This document shows, piece after piece, positions 8,383 to 17,526 of a stretch of DNA of 64,000 nucleotides. The stretch's first letter is position 1, and every line of letters begins with the position of its first letter. The translations under genes and the position numbers were made by a program. The DNA is from Pontibacillus halophilus JSM 076056 = DSM 19796. GTDB taxonomy: Bacteria > Bacillota > Bacilli > Bacillales > BH030062. The stretch covers positions 93,296 through 157,295 of the forward strand of contig NZ_KE384328.1 in assembly GCF_000425205.1 (NCBI RefSeq), given 5' to 3'. The notes beneath the pieces were generated by a model. That model did not search any database, had not been told where the DNA came from, and saw nothing but the letters and a program-made list of their open reading frames with translations.

Positions 8383-10194
8383 GTGACTGTGCGAGAGAAC
8401 ATTAGAGAGAAATTAGCGGTCTTGCCGAATCAACCCGGTTGTTATCTTCATAAAGATAAGAACGGTACGGTCATATACGTCGGCAAATCGAAAGTACTGA
8501 AGAACCGAGTTCGCTCTTATTTCACTGGAGCAAACGATGCCAAGACACAGAGACTCGTTCAGGAGATTGTTGATTTTGAGTATATTGTAACCTCATCAGA
8601 GCTTGAGGCCCTTATACTTGAAATGAACTTAATCAAGAAATACGACCCTAAATATAACGTGCTTCTAAAGGATGATAAAACATATCCTTATATTAAGATT
8701 ACAGCAGAGAAGCATCCACGTCTGATTGTAACGAGGAATATAAAGAAGGATAAAGGAAAGTACTTTGGTCCATACCCAAACGTTATAGCAGCAAGAGAAA
8801 CGAAACGACTATTAGATCGCCTTTATCCCCTTCGAAAGTGTAATACGATGCCAGACCGTGTCTGCTTGTACTATCACATGCATCAGTGCTTAGGACCTTG
8901 TCAGTTTAAAGTCACTCAAGAACAGAATCAGGATATCGTTCAAGACATAACGAAGTTTCTGAGTGGTGGACATCAAGAGATTAAGAAAGACTTGCAACAG
9001 AAAATGGAGCGGGCTGCTGAGAGTTTGGAGTTTGAACGTGCGAAAGAATATCGTGACCAAATTCAGCATATTGAATCGGTGATGGAACAGCAAAAAATGC
9101 AAATCAATGACGGAGTAGACCGAGACATCTTCGGTTATTCGTACGATAAAGGGTGGATGTGCGTTCAAGTCTTCTTTATCCGCCAAGGTAAATTAATCGA
9201 ACGTGACGTTTCTATTTTTCCTTTCTTTGATGATGCAGAAGATGCTTTCCTAAGCTTTATCGGTCGTTTCTATCTGCATAAGAACCATCCGAAACCAAAA
9301 CAAGTCCTTGTACCAGTTGGGGCCAATGTGGATACGTTGAAGCAACTTCTAGAGTTGGACGTTCATATTCCTCTCCGTGGTCGTAAGAAGGATACTGTGG
9401 ATTTAGCGATGAAGAACGCTGAAATTGCTTTGCAGGAGAAATTCTCTCTCATTGAACAGAATGAGGAGCGAACCATTAAGGCTGTAGAACAATTAGGTCA
9501 GAATCTTCATATTGAAACGCCACATCGGATTGAAGCATTTGATAACTCCAACATCCAAGGAGCTGACCCAGTTTCCGCTATGGTCGTATTTACTGACGGT
9601 AAGCCAGACAAGAAAGAATATCGAAAGTATAAAATTCGTGATGTCAAAGGCCCCGATGATTATGAAACCATGAGGGAAGTCATACGCCGTCGATACAAGC
9701 GAGTCGTAAGAGACCAATTGCCTCTCCCAGATTTAATCATTGTGGATGGTGGGAAAGGACAGATGAGTGCAGCTCAAGATGTATTGGAGAATGAGCTTGG
9801 CCTTGATATTCCACTTGGCGGATTGGCGAAAGACGAAAAACACCGCACAAGTGAATTGCTGTATGGAGACCCGCCCGCACCTGTTGAAATGGACAGGCAA
9901 TCACAAGAGTTTTATTTGGTTCAGCGCATCCAAGATGAGGTGCACCGTTTCGCTATTTCTTTCCATAGACAGCTACGTGGTAAGGGAGCCATACAATCTG
10001 AATTAGACAAAATCCCTGGAGTCGGAGAGAAACGACGCCGTTTATTGTTGCGCCATTTTAAATCCGTTACTCAAATTAAAGAAGCAAGCGTAGAAGATAT
10101 TCAGAAGCTTGGAATCCCGTCACCGGTGGCACAAACGATTTTAAATCACTTGAATGCACCAGCAGAAGAGGAAGCTGAAGAAGTTGAGGAATAA
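8383..10194 (+). CDS. uvrC: UvrABC excinuclease subunit C
   Basis: Makes both incisions in nucleotide excision repair after UvrA2B damage recognition. The 603-residue length is normal. Domains in order: a GIY-YIG nuclease (residues 15-50, [17 protein letters not shown]), a UVR motif (about 200-225, [15 protein letters not shown]), an RNase H-like 5' nuclease (from about 380, [20 protein letters not shown]) and tandem helix-hairpin-helix motifs (about 545-590, [16 protein letters not shown]). The GTG start at 8383 follows AGGGAGAG at the usual distance. It ends in an acidic tail. Confidence 0.97.
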   Translation: MTVRENIREKLAVLPNQPGCYLHKDKNGTVIYVGKSKVLKNRVRSYFTGANDAKTQRLVQEIVDFEYIVTSSELEALILEMNLIKKYDPKYNVLLKDDKTYPYIKITAEKHPRLIVTRNIKKDKGKYFGPYPNVIAARETKRLLDRLYPLRKCNTMPDRVCLYYHMHQCLGPCQFKVTQEQNQDIVQDITKFLSGGHQEIKKDLQQKMERAAESLEFERAKEYRDQIQHIESVMEQQKMQINDGVDRDIFGYSYDKGWMCVQVFFIRQGKLIERDVSIFPFFDDAEDAFLSFIGRFYLHKNHPKPKQVLVPVGANVDTLKQLLELDVHIPLRGRKKDTVDLAMKNAEIALQEKFSLIEQNEERTIKAVEQLGQNLHIETPHRIEAFDNSNIQGADPVSAMVVFTDGKPDKKEYRKYKIRDVKGPDDYETMREVIRRRYKRVVRDQLPLPDLIIVDGGKGQMSAAQDVLENELGLDIPLGGLAKDEKHRTSELLYGDPPAPVEMDRQSQEFYLVQRIQDEVHRFAISFHRQLRGKGAIQSELDKIPGVGEKRRRLLLRHFKSVTQIKEASVEDIQKLGIPSPVAQTILNHLNAPAEEEAEEVEE

Positions 10195-10228
10195 ACTGTA
10201 TGAAACATTCAGTTTATTCCTTTTTTTT
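10190..10228 (+). terminator. Terminator after uvrC
   Basis: A nine-base stem (AATAAACTG, 10190-10198, with CAGTTTATT, 10210-10218) followed by CC and eight Ts. The left arm overlaps the uvrC stop codon. Confidence 0.8.
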
Positions 10229-10230
10229 AT

Positions 10231-10259
10231 TTGACAATGAGAATCGTTATCGATATACT
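10231..10259 (+). promoter_or_regulatory. Sigma-A promoter overlapped by a Fur box
   Basis: TTGACA (10231-10236), a 17-base spacer and TATACT (10254-10259). The spacer holds a Fur-box-like 19-mer at 10233-10251, which matches 15 of 19 positions of the classical GATAATGATTATCATTATC. A weaker second copy may lie at about 10274-10290. Iron-loaded Fur would block this promoter. Confidence 0.7.
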
Positions 10260-10304
10260 TGTGAACAGCAAATGAAAGCGATTATCAATTGGGGGGTACA
10301 TAGA

Positions 10305-11513
10305 ATGAAAACAAAAAAATATGCACTTTATGCAGGACTATCTTTATCTTTACTTCTAACGGCTTGTGCAAGCGGAGAAGAGTCCAATGAAGACTCATCT
10401 TCTGAGAACCAAACGGAAGAAACGAAACAAGAAGAAAGTAAAGATGAGAAGCAATCGTTTGATGTAGCTCAATCTACAGTAGGAAAGCAAGTTGCTGCCT
10501 ACCAAGAATTAATGGATGAATTGGGCAAGATGAAAGAAGATCAGGAAGTAGATTGGGAGCTTGTATCCACTACATATAAAGATGACATGCAATCTTCTGT
10601 AACTGAAGTAAATGGTGATTTCGACCAAGCCATTTCTAGTGCCATTACAGCTGCGCAAAATGATGAGCTCGAACAAAATGCTGCTCGTCAAATCATAGAT
10701 AAAGGTCTTCAATCCTATTTCTACCAGAAGCAAAAAGGGATTCATGGAGACATCGTAACTGCTCTTGAAGATGAAAATACAACAGAAGCAGATGAGCAAT
10801 TCCAACAACTGAATTATTTGGCTGAAGAAGTCTTCATTCCAACTGCTGAAAAACGCGATAGCTATTATGAACTAAGCGGAGATTCAAGCATTGTTCAGAA
10901 CATCAATGCAGGTTTATCAGCTCAGGAAGAGGCTCTGAACAATGGAAACGCAGATGACTTTGCTGTATATAAGCAAGTGACAGACAAATCCATCTACCGC
11001 AGTTATTACCTAGCTGCTCAGTCCTATGCTGAGAAAATTGAGCAAGCAGCATCTGAAAATGCTGAAGAAGCTGAGTTACAGGCTGAGCAAGCCGAAGCTT
11101 GGGGATTCTTACAAGCGATTCAAGGTTCTCTATCTGGCGGAGATGAAGAAGCTGCAACTAAATTAAACACGCTCTTTACTTTAAATGAAACAGATCCAGC
11201 AACGATTCAATCAGATGAAGTGAAAGATTTATTTGTACAAGCTTTCGTAGGCAAGATCAAGAGTTACCATGAGAAAGCGCCAAAATCGGTTGAAGAAGGA
11301 AATCTTACGGATGCCCGTGGAGCAGCTCTAGAAGCAAACGTATTTATGAAGGCAATCGAAATGGCAATGCAGGAACGTCTAGGTGAAGAAGAGTCATCTA
11401 ATCTTCTTGATAAAGCAGAAACATGGTACGAAGCTATTGAGAACGAAAACCTTGAAGAAGCGAATGCACTAAGTGAGGAAATTGTTTCTTCTCTAGATCA
11501 ATTAGTGAAATAA
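10305..11513 (+). CDS. Fur-box-controlled, three-repeat helical lipoprotein of unknown function
   Basis: A 402-residue lipoprotein. The signal peptide ends in a lipobox LTAC with Cys21, followed by a Ser/Glu-rich linker and an all-helical acidic body. The ATG at 10305 follows GGGGGGT; upstream in-frame starts would destroy the signal peptide. Three units of about 80-95 residues begin near residues 130, 224 and 305. Each opens with a (Q/E)-[IV]-x-D segment followed by an aromatic-rich helix and an Ala-rich helix. The pattern resembles the extracellular protein encoded at 15728, next to the FTR1 iron permease. With the Fur box this suggests an iron-uptake accessory, but no known family was recognised with certainty. 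Confidence 0.75.
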   Translation: MKTKKYALYAGLSLSLLLTACASGEESNEDSSSENQTEETKQEESKDEKQSFDVAQSTVGKQVAAYQELMDELGKMKEDQEVDWELVSTTYKDDMQSSVTEVNGDFDQAISSAITAAQNDELEQNAARQIIDKGLQSYFYQKQKGIHGDIVTALEDENTTEADEQFQQLNYLAEEVFIPTAEKRDSYYELSGDSSIVQNINAGLSAQEEALNNGNADDFAVYKQVTDKSIYRSYYLAAQSYAEKIEQAASENAEEAELQAEQAEAWGFLQAIQGSLSGGDEEAATKLNTLFTLNETDPATIQSDEVKDLFVQAFVGKIKSYHEKAPKSVEEGNLTDARGAALEANVFMKAIEMAMQERLGEEESSNLLDKAETWYEAIENENLEEANALSEEIVSSLDQLVK

Positions 11514-11520
11514 GTGCTAA

Positions 11521-11552
11521 AGAGCTGCATGTAGTCATGCAGCTCTTTTTTG
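11521..11552 (+). terminator. Terminator after the Fur-controlled lipoprotein
   Basis: A perfect 11-base stem (AGAGCTGCATG, 11521-11531, with its complement at 11536-11546), a four-base loop and a run of Ts. Confidence 0.93.
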
Positions 11553-11622
11553 TACAAATGTAGGCAATGGCATATGTTAAAATGAGTAAATGTGTAGATT
11601 GAACAGCTTAGAGGTGAATTTG

Positions 11623-12561
11623 ATGAAGGTAGTAGTTACAGGTGGGGCCGGGTTTATCGGAGGTCACCTTTGTGAATATTTGGCGAAACAAGGACATGAG
11701 GTCGTTGTAATCGACAATAGATATCCTTATTACGACAATGGGCGTAAAGAGAGAAGGTTGGATAATCTTTCTCGCTATGCAAATGTTCAACTAAATAAGG
11801 TGGATTTGTTAGACCGAGAAGGGATAAAGACAATCTTTCAAGATGGTCCTTACGATGCGCTTGTTCATTTAGCCGCTGTACCCGGAGTTCCCTATTCTTT
11901 TGAGCAGCCTGAAGAATATATCAAGAATAATATAACCGGTACTTTACATGTGTTGGAACTTGCTGGTGAAGCGCAAATACCTCACGTAATTTTTGGTTCT
12001 TCCTCGTCCGTATATGGAGACCAAGAAGGTCCATTGAAAGAAATAGACGCAGTAGGACAGGTAGTTTCTCCCTATGCTGCTTCGAAAGTAAGTGGAGAGG
12101 CATATGCACACATGTACCAACACAGGTATGGTTTCCAATTATCCATATTAAGATTTTTCACAGTGTATGGGCCAGAAGGACGTCCAGATATGGCCATTCA
12201 AAAGTTTATAGAGCGCGCTCAAGCAGGATTGCCAATAGATGTTTACGGAAAAGGAACTTCCCGTGATTACACGTATATTGACGATATCATCATGGGAATC
12301 TATCAAACCCTCCTCTATGCGAAGGGGAATGAAGTGTATAACTTGGGTTCGAATTCGCCCGTTACGCTTGAGGAACTCATAAACGAACTGAAATTGCATT
12401 ACCCAGCTATTGAAATCAATGAAAAGCCCTATCGGATGGGCGATGTGAAACACACATGGGCGGATATCGACAAAGCTCGAGAGCAACTTGGCTTTACGCC
12501 GGCTTACTCATTCCGTGAAGGCCTAAAGCGTACGATAGATTGGCTGAATAGAACAAGATGA
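11623..12561 (+). CDS. NAD-dependent nucleotide-sugar epimerase (extended SDR)
   Basis: A 312-residue extended short-chain dehydrogenase related to UDP-glucose or UDP-glucuronate 4-epimerases. It has the NAD-binding GGAGFIGG (residues 7-14), a Ser-rich active-site strand FGSSSSVYG (about 122-130), the catalytic YAASK (Tyr151, Lys155) and the sugar-binding region RFFTVYGPEGRPDMA. The ATG at 11623 follows GAGGTG at six bases. The exact substrate is not readable. It is the first gene of a four-gene unit and overlaps the next gene by four bases. It likely supplies the activated sugar used by the glycosyltransferase encoded at 14922. Confidence 0.88.
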   Translation: MKVVVTGGAGFIGGHLCEYLAKQGHEVVVIDNRYPYYDNGRKERRLDNLSRYANVQLNKVDLLDREGIKTIFQDGPYDALVHLAAVPGVPYSFEQPEEYIKNNITGTLHVLELAGEAQIPHVIFGSSSSVYGDQEGPLKEIDAVGQVVSPYAASKVSGEAYAHMYQHRYGFQLSILRFFTVYGPEGRPDMAIQKFIERAQAGLPIDVYGKGTSRDYTYIDDIIMGIYQTLLYAKGNEVYNLGSNSPVTLEELINELKLHYPAIEINEKPYRMGDVKHTWADIDKAREQLGFTPAYSFREGLKRTIDWLNRTR

Positions 12562-13457
12562 GTGTCGTTAAAAGAGGAGTTGGATTTCTTCTATTCCTTT
12601 GTTTTATATGGTTAACGCTTCAATTCGTGGATAAAGCGACATTTGGACAAGTATGGGGAGAAATCATATCTTCTCCCAGCATGCTGGCAATTATAACGGT
12701 CACATACACGGGTGCATTTATATCTAGAGGCATTGCTTGGCGCTTTTACTCTGGTGTTGAAGGAAGATGGGCTTCTTACTTAGTGCCGTTATATTACTCC
12801 TTGTTCTTCAATCACCTCCTTCCTTTTAAGGCGGGGGATTTAATCCGAATTGGAGTTTATCAACAGTTCACCAAAACGACGTGGAAATCAGCTGCTTCCG
12901 ATGTGATTGTGATGAGAAGTCTAGACCTATTCTGTCTTGCTGTATTGGCGATTATTGGTACTGGGGTTTACATCTCTCCTTCATATTGGTGGGTGTTAAT
13001 CGGTATAGCAAGTGGAGGCTTACTCTTTGTAATCCTTTTGAGATGGAAGGGAGTGCCTAGTTGGTTGAACACTCCAATCCGGCTTATTGCGACAAGAAAG
13101 GGAGTTCTCATAGTAGGTCTTGTTGCAATAAGTTGGATTCTAGAAGGTTATGTTTTGTATGGCTTTCTTTCCATGCTTGATTGGAAGGGAACGGTATTTG
13201 AGAGCTTGTGGGCAACTTCTGTAGCCGTGGCAAGTGGAGTATTTCAAATTACACCGGGGAATTTAGCAGCTTATGAAAGTGTCATGACCGGTGCCCTAGT
13301 AGCAGTGGGACTCCCCGTTACGTCCGCCTACTTGATTGCGTTAACCACACACATTTACAAATTCATCTATTCCTTCGCTTTTGGGATACTCGTTATCATC
13401 CTATTTCCTATTTCCTTTAGTGGAGTTAAAGAATGGTTAAAAGAAAGAGTGAATTAA
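12558..13457 (+). CDS. Flippase-like integral membrane protein (LPG synthase TM / UPF0104 family)
   Basis: A 299-residue polytopic protein with about eight membrane helices. It has the family-typical segment LFFNHLLPFKAGDLIRIG (about residues 84-101) and a late glycine-rich helix with TPGNLAAYES. This family covers the MprF flippase domain and AglD-type proteins, which are thought to translocate lipids or lipid-linked sugars. Its ATG overlaps the epimerase stop (ATGA), so the two are translationally coupled. Moving the lipid-linked product of the neighbouring glycosyltransferase is an inference. Confidence 0.8.
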   Translation: MSVVKRGVGFLLFLCFIWLTLQFVDKATFGQVWGEIISSPSMLAIITVTYTGAFISRGIAWRFYSGVEGRWASYLVPLYYSLFFNHLLPFKAGDLIRIGVYQQFTKTTWKSAASDVIVMRSLDLFCLAVLAIIGTGVYISPSYWWVLIGIASGGLLFVILLRWKGVPSWLNTPIRLIATRKGVLIVGLVAISWILEGYVLYGFLSMLDWKGTVFESLWATSVAVASGVFQITPGNLAAYESVMTGALVAVGLPVTSAYLIALTTHIYKFIYSFAFGILVIILFPISFSGVKEWLKERVN

Positions 13458-13458
13458 T

Positions 13459-14925
13459 TTGAGAGAAGCATCAGCATTTGAAAAAGTAGCAGCAAGGTGT
13501 TGGAACCTTCTTAATGAAGGAAAGCCGTTTACCCCCATATTTGTAATGGGGACAATGGTGCTATTCCAACTTTTCTTTGGGGTCTCCTCATGGCAGGCAC
13601 TTTCCATTGGAGTAGTATACGTACTGCCTCTAATCCTTCTATTTATTAAATATGATTTCCCTTTACTATTAAGGAACTATCTGTGGATTCCATTGGTAGC
13701 CTTTTTAATGATTTGGCAAGTAAATTATTTGTCGTTATGGTTGTTCGCACTCGGGTTGTATTTCTTCTTTACGGTGTTTTTCTGGGGGACGATATACTAC
13801 CACTTACGAATTGGAACAACGCTTTGGAATTTCACCCGATTCTGGAAGCTTGTACTTAAGAACAGTGATTCTACAAGCGGGAATGCTCAAGAGCAAATTC
13901 CTAAGTTTCTCCTAATCCTAGGGGTATGGCAGTTGGCAGTGGACTCAATCGAACTAAACGGTTGGCTTATCCCTTCTTTAGAAGAGTTAGGTTGGTTCTA
14001 CTTAGGGATTATTCTATTTACTTGGATTCTTCATCATGCTCTATTTGATTGGAAGCCAAAGCCATATGATACGTATACGAAAGACCATTATCCACAACCG
14101 TTAGATTCCGTCAGTGATCGAGTTATTGTCATTGTAATAGATGGAATGCGTAAAGATCGTTATGAAGCTGCCCACACACCGTTTCTCGATTCGTTAAAGA
14201 AGAATGGGACAGAGTACACGCTCATGGAAACGGTCTATCCAGCACGTACGGTCGTCTGTTTCACATCTATGTTTACTGGAACGTATCCGATGGAGCATGG
14301 AATTAAGTCTAATATGGTATGGAATTCTGGTTCACAATCAGAGAGTATATTCGATTCACTACGTAAAGTGAACAAACATGGACGATTACTTGGAATTGCT
14401 CACCTTGTCGATACATTAGGAGACGATGTAGATACGGTGACTGCTGTTATGAATAACGATGTAGCAGACCGTCACATTGTGGAGAAAGGTAAACGTCTAA
14501 TGAAGGAAGAGAACCCTGACCTCTTTGTTATGCAATTAATTAGTACGGACCAAACGGGACATAGTCGCGGGGTACTTTATGATGACTACATCGAGAAGAT
14601 AGAAGAAACAGATGCGCTTGTTAAGGAGTATGTGGATTGGCTTCAGCAGGAGGGATACATGGACAATACCACAGTAATGGTCTGTGCCGATCACGGGCAA
14701 GCAGATGGAATTGGTGGTCATGGTCATTTGGACGAAGGAGAGCGTTTTGTGCCTTTCTTTATGTACGGACCCTCTATAAACCAAGGGAAGCGTGTGGAGG
14801 AGAAACATAGCCTAGTATCTATGGCCCCGACTATCGCTCACTTATTGGGAACACCATTTCCGGAACAGTCAAGAGGACGTATCTTAACTGAAGCGATTCG
14901 GAGTTCAAAGGAGTCTAATTCATGA
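13459..14925 (+). CDS. Membrane-anchored type I phosphodiesterase / alkaline-phosphatase superfamily enzyme
   Basis: The 488-residue protein has an N-terminal membrane region (about residues 25-195, with several hydrophobic helices). A catalytic domain of the nucleotide pyrophosphatase/phosphodiesterase type follows. Metal and nucleophile residues are visible: Asp in VIDGMRKDR (about 228), the candidate nucleophile Thr264 in YPARTVVCFTS, Asp411-His412 in ADHGQADG and a late HGH. The TTG start lies one base after the flippase stop, with purine-rich AAAGAAAGAG upstream. It could cleave a phosphodiester in the glycolipid cycle or transfer a phospho-group to a glycan; the substrate is unknown. 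Confidence 0.82.
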   Translation: MREASAFEKVAARCWNLLNEGKPFTPIFVMGTMVLFQLFFGVSSWQALSIGVVYVLPLILLFIKYDFPLLLRNYLWIPLVAFLMIWQVNYLSLWLFALGLYFFFTVFFWGTIYYHLRIGTTLWNFTRFWKLVLKNSDSTSGNAQEQIPKFLLILGVWQLAVDSIELNGWLIPSLEELGWFYLGIILFTWILHHALFDWKPKPYDTYTKDHYPQPLDSVSDRVIVIVIDGMRKDRYEAAHTPFLDSLKKNGTEYTLMETVYPARTVVCFTSMFTGTYPMEHGIKSNMVWNSGSQSESIFDSLRKVNKHGRLLGIAHLVDTLGDDVDTVTAVMNNDVADRHIVEKGKRLMKEENPDLFVMQLISTDQTGHSRGVLYDDYIEKIEETDALVKEYVDWLQQEGYMDNTTVMVCADHGQADGIGGHGHLDEGERFVPFFMYGPSINQGKRVEEKHSLVSMAPTIAHLLGTPFPEQSRGRILTEAIRSSKESNS

Positions 14926-15653
14926 AACATGTCGTTGTATTCGTACCAGCCTATAACGAAGAAGAAAATATTGTAGAAATGATGCAATCTATCCCAAAGC
15001 AAATCCCTGGAGTGCGAGTGACGGTAATTGTCATTGATGATGGTTCATCTGACCGAACGGTTGAGTTAGCCCGCGAAGCAGGAGCAGACCATACGTATTC
15101 ACTGGGGGAGAATAGAGGATTAGGGGCTGCCGTAAGAGAAGGGTTACGCCGTTCTTGTGAACTTTCTTGCGATGTGTCCGTCATGATTGACGCAGACTTA
15201 GAGTATCCTGCTCGTCAAATACCAGAGCTGATTGAACCCATCTTAAACGATGAAGTGGATTATGTAATGGGATCAAGGTTCTTAGGGACAATTACAGGCA
15301 TGAAACTTCACAGACGGCTTGGAAACTATTTGTTCACATTCATTCAATCTTTGCTACTGAAACGATGGATCTATGATGGGCAATCAGGAATGAGGGCTTT
15401 CTCAAGAGAGGCCGCTGAAAAAGCGACAATCATTCATGACTATAATTATGCGCAAGTCCTTACCTTAAATCTAATCCGAAAGAACTTTCGCATGAAAGAG
15501 ATTCCAATACAATATAAAGTGCGAGAGAAAGGACAATCGTTCATTAAATTTAAAGCCTACCTATCGTCTGTCATCCCTGCGATAGTTAGGGAAATGAGAT
15601 CAAATCCTTCCCCTAAAAGAGGGGAAGCGGTTGAGTCTAGAAGAACGTCCTAA
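14922..15653 (+). CDS. Family 2 glycosyltransferase, dolichyl/polyprenyl-phosphate sugar synthase type
   Basis: A 243-residue cytoplasmic GT-A enzyme. It shows the opening VVVFVPAYNEEENI, the nucleotide-binding DDGSSD (residues 39-44), the metal-binding DAD (Asp90, Asp92), the acceptor region MGSRFLG and QSGMRAFSR. The C-terminal IPIQYKVREKGQSFIKF is typical of DPM1-like enzymes that charge a polyprenyl phosphate with one sugar. No transmembrane helix is seen. It overlaps the phosphodiesterase stop by four bases (ATGA). It is the last gene of the epimerase-flippase-phosphodiesterase-GT operon. Confidence 0.88.
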   Translation: MKHVVVFVPAYNEEENIVEMMQSIPKQIPGVRVTVIVIDDGSSDRTVELAREAGADHTYSLGENRGLGAAVREGLRRSCELSCDVSVMIDADLEYPARQIPELIEPILNDEVDYVMGSRFLGTITGMKLHRRLGNYLFTFIQSLLLKRWIYDGQSGMRAFSREAAEKATIIHDYNYAQVLTLNLIRKNFRMKEIPIQYKVREKGQSFIKFKAYLSSVIPAIVREMRSNPSPKRGEAVESRRTS

Positions 15654-15681
15654 AAAATTGAAAACGTTCTCTATCTTGTCT

Positions 15682-15714
15682 TGACTCTAACATTGATAAT
15701 GATTATCATTAGGT
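15682..15714 (+). promoter_or_regulatory. Promoter with near-consensus Fur box before the FTR1 operon
   Basis: TTGACT (15682-15687), a 17-base spacer and TATCAT (15705-15710). GATAATGATTATCATTAGG (15696-15714) matches 17 of 19 positions of the classical Fur box and covers the -10 region. Iron-dependent repression of the two following genes is therefore expected. Confidence 0.88.
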
Positions 15715-15727
15715 TAGGAGGTCTCAA

Positions 15728-16474
15728 ATGAAAAACATTATCATTCCTGTCATAATAGCAACTTTTATACTTACATTAAGTTTACCTAGTAAAGGATCAG
15801 CATACTCTTACGGGGACCCCGGGGAAGAAAAGATTGCTGAAGCTTATAAGGAACTTGAACAATATGTTAAGAACGATGAATGGTCTAAAGCCGAACAATT
15901 GATGGAAAGCAATCGGGAAGATTTTGAGCTTTACTTTACGCAAACCCTTCCTCTAGTAGATGAAGGGCTGGAAGAACGAGACGAAGAGAAATTGTTAGGA
16001 GCTTATCGAACGGCTCTTCGATTGAATATTGACCGCCGACTTCACTTTGCTAAAGATAATTTCGACGATTATTCCCAAGCGAAATTATTACTCGCTAAAG
16101 CAAGAGGAACTTTCAATGTGTTAGAGCCTTATGTCCTTGAACAGTCCGATCAACAGACGGTTGACCAAGTGTACACGGACTTTGATGAAGCGTTAGCTTC
16201 GCTTGGGAACCCTGGTTTGTTTGGAGTTGGGAACGAAGAAAGCGACCAAGATACGTTTAATGAGAAAGTTACATCAATCAACGATACATTAAGTAACTAT
16301 TTCACGTTGCCAGAAGGTTCATCGAATGATGGTGAACTAACAGAAGAAAACTTAAACCTTGAAGAAGCAAATGAAGGTAACAGTGCAATCTGGAAGTGGA
16401 TAGCCATTGGATTAGGAGTCATCATGGCTGTTTTAATTGCTTTCAATCAAGTTCGGAAACGGAAGAAAGACTGA
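15728..16474 (+). CDS. Membrane-anchored extracellular protein of an iron-uptake operon
   Basis: A 248-residue protein with an N-terminal signal peptide (about 1-25), an acidic helical extracellular domain and one C-terminal membrane helix (about 222-240) ending in a basic tail, RKRKKD. The segment around residues 95-140 (LRLNIDRRLHFAKDNF, then AKARGTF) resembles the extracytoplasmic helical domain often joined to FTR1 permeases. It lies behind a strong Fur box and 18 bases before the FTR1 gene. An iron-binding or iron-delivery role is inferred. The ATG follows AGGAGGTCTCAA. Confidence 0.75.
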   Translation: MKNIIIPVIIATFILTLSLPSKGSAYSYGDPGEEKIAEAYKELEQYVKNDEWSKAEQLMESNREDFELYFTQTLPLVDEGLEERDEEKLLGAYRTALRLNIDRRLHFAKDNFDDYSQAKLLLAKARGTFNVLEPYVLEQSDQQTVDQVYTDFDEALASLGNPGLFGVGNEESDQDTFNEKVTSINDTLSNYFTLPEGSSNDGELTEENLNLEEANEGNSAIWKWIAIGLGVIMAVLIAFNQVRKRKKD

Positions 16475-16492
16475 TGTAAAGGGGGAGTATCC

Positions 16493-17452
16493 ATGGATTT
16501 TCAAGCCTTTCTAATCACACTTCGGGAAGCGTTAGAAGCCATCTTAATTGTTGGGTTGATTCTAAGCTATCTAACCCGCTTAAATGCTAAGAAATATCAT
16601 CCGTGGGTTTTTGCTGGGGTTGGATTAGCTTTAGTAAGCAGTTATGTTGTAGCTTTACTGTTCCAAGTTGTATTTACTGGCTTTGCAAGCTTTGGCTCAG
16701 AGACATACTTGAAAATAGGGATTATGTTTGCTTCGGTGTTCCTACTGTCACATATGGTGATGTGGATGACCAAAGAATCTAAAAATGTGAATGGGGACAT
16801 GCAGAAGAAAATTAATGCGGCTGTAACGGCAGGGAGTGTCACAGCGCTTGTTGTACATACGTATTTGATTGTTCTTCGTGAAGGTGTTGAAACTGTCTTT
16901 TTCTTCGCTGCGATTAGCGGTGGAGATATCGAGTCCGTGTTTACAAGTTACGGAGCGCTCAGTGGTCTCATGCTTGCATTAATCCTTGGATATTTGTTCT
17001 TTACCGGTACAATGAAATTCTCTTTAAAGACATTCTTTAGAGTGACAGGAATTATGATTATGTTTATTGCTGCAGGGTTGCTCGTACAAGGAGTTGGGAT
17101 GCTTCAAGACCTTGGTAAGCTTGGGTCAGTGTACGAGACTGTGCAGGGAGAGCCTAAGTCGGTTTATAATATTGTTGGATTTATGCCTGAACACTATCAA
17201 GACGAGGTGCACTATGTCCGCGATACTGGAGAAGATGTTGTAATTAGTGGTCAAATCGGACTTTTCTTGGCAGCCATGTTTGGTTACAGTCACAATCCGA
17301 CAGTTGAACAAATTGCTGCTTATTGGCTATATTTTGCTTTCATTATTGTCGCAAATCTTGTGGCAAGCAAAGGGTGGCTTCAGAGAAAGAAGAAAGAAAC
17401 CGAACCAGAAGTTCAAGCACAACAGGCAATGCCGCGTGAACATGTGAATTAA
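16493..17452 (+). CDS. FTR1-family high-affinity iron permease
   Basis: A 319-residue polytopic membrane protein of the FTR1/EfeU family with seven predicted helices. The two iron-coordinating motifs are REALE (Arg11-Glu15) and REGVE (Arg129-Glu133), close variants of the family's REGLE. The ATG follows AAAGGGGGAGTATCC. It is coexpressed with the extracellular protein just upstream under Fur control. No multicopper oxidase or EfeB-type peroxidase is present in the window, so how the iron is oxidised, if it is, is not visible. Confidence 0.9.
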   Translation: MDFQAFLITLREALEAILIVGLILSYLTRLNAKKYHPWVFAGVGLALVSSYVVALLFQVVFTGFASFGSETYLKIGIMFASVFLLSHMVMWMTKESKNVNGDMQKKINAAVTAGSVTALVVHTYLIVLREGVETVFFFAAISGGDIESVFTSYGALSGLMLALILGYLFFTGTMKFSLKTFFRVTGIMIMFIAAGLLVQGVGMLQDLGKLGSVYETVQGEPKSVYNIVGFMPEHYQDEVHYVRDTGEDVVISGQIGLFLAAMFGYSHNPTVEQIAAYWLYFAFIIVANLVASKGWLQRKKKETEPEVQAQQAMPREHVN

Positions 17453-17461
17453 GATTTAATG

Positions 17462-17489
17462 AACCCGTCTTGGTTAAGGCGGGTTTTTT
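17462..17489 (+). terminator. Terminator after the FTR1 operon
   Basis: A ten-base stem with wobble (AACCCGTCTT, 17462-17471, with AAGGCGGGTT, 17476-17485), loop GGTT and a run of Ts. Confidence 0.9.
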
Positions 17490-17526
17490 ATGGAGATATA
17501 GGAGCAGTTTAAAATGGGGGATAGAT

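Noticed and set aside
8437..8490. Unusual GIY-YIG motif in UvrC (GCY instead of GIY)
   Set aside because: GCY at this place is normal for Bacillus UvrC, so it is not a lesion.
10200..10304. N-terminal extension of the Fur-controlled lipoprotein
   Set aside because: It would start inside the uvrC terminator and run through the promoter and Fur box, and it would bury the signal peptide.
17470..17526. Earlier start for the GT-C-like protein
   Set aside because: The first codons lie inside the FTR1 terminator hairpin; the TTG at 17527 has its own ribosome site.
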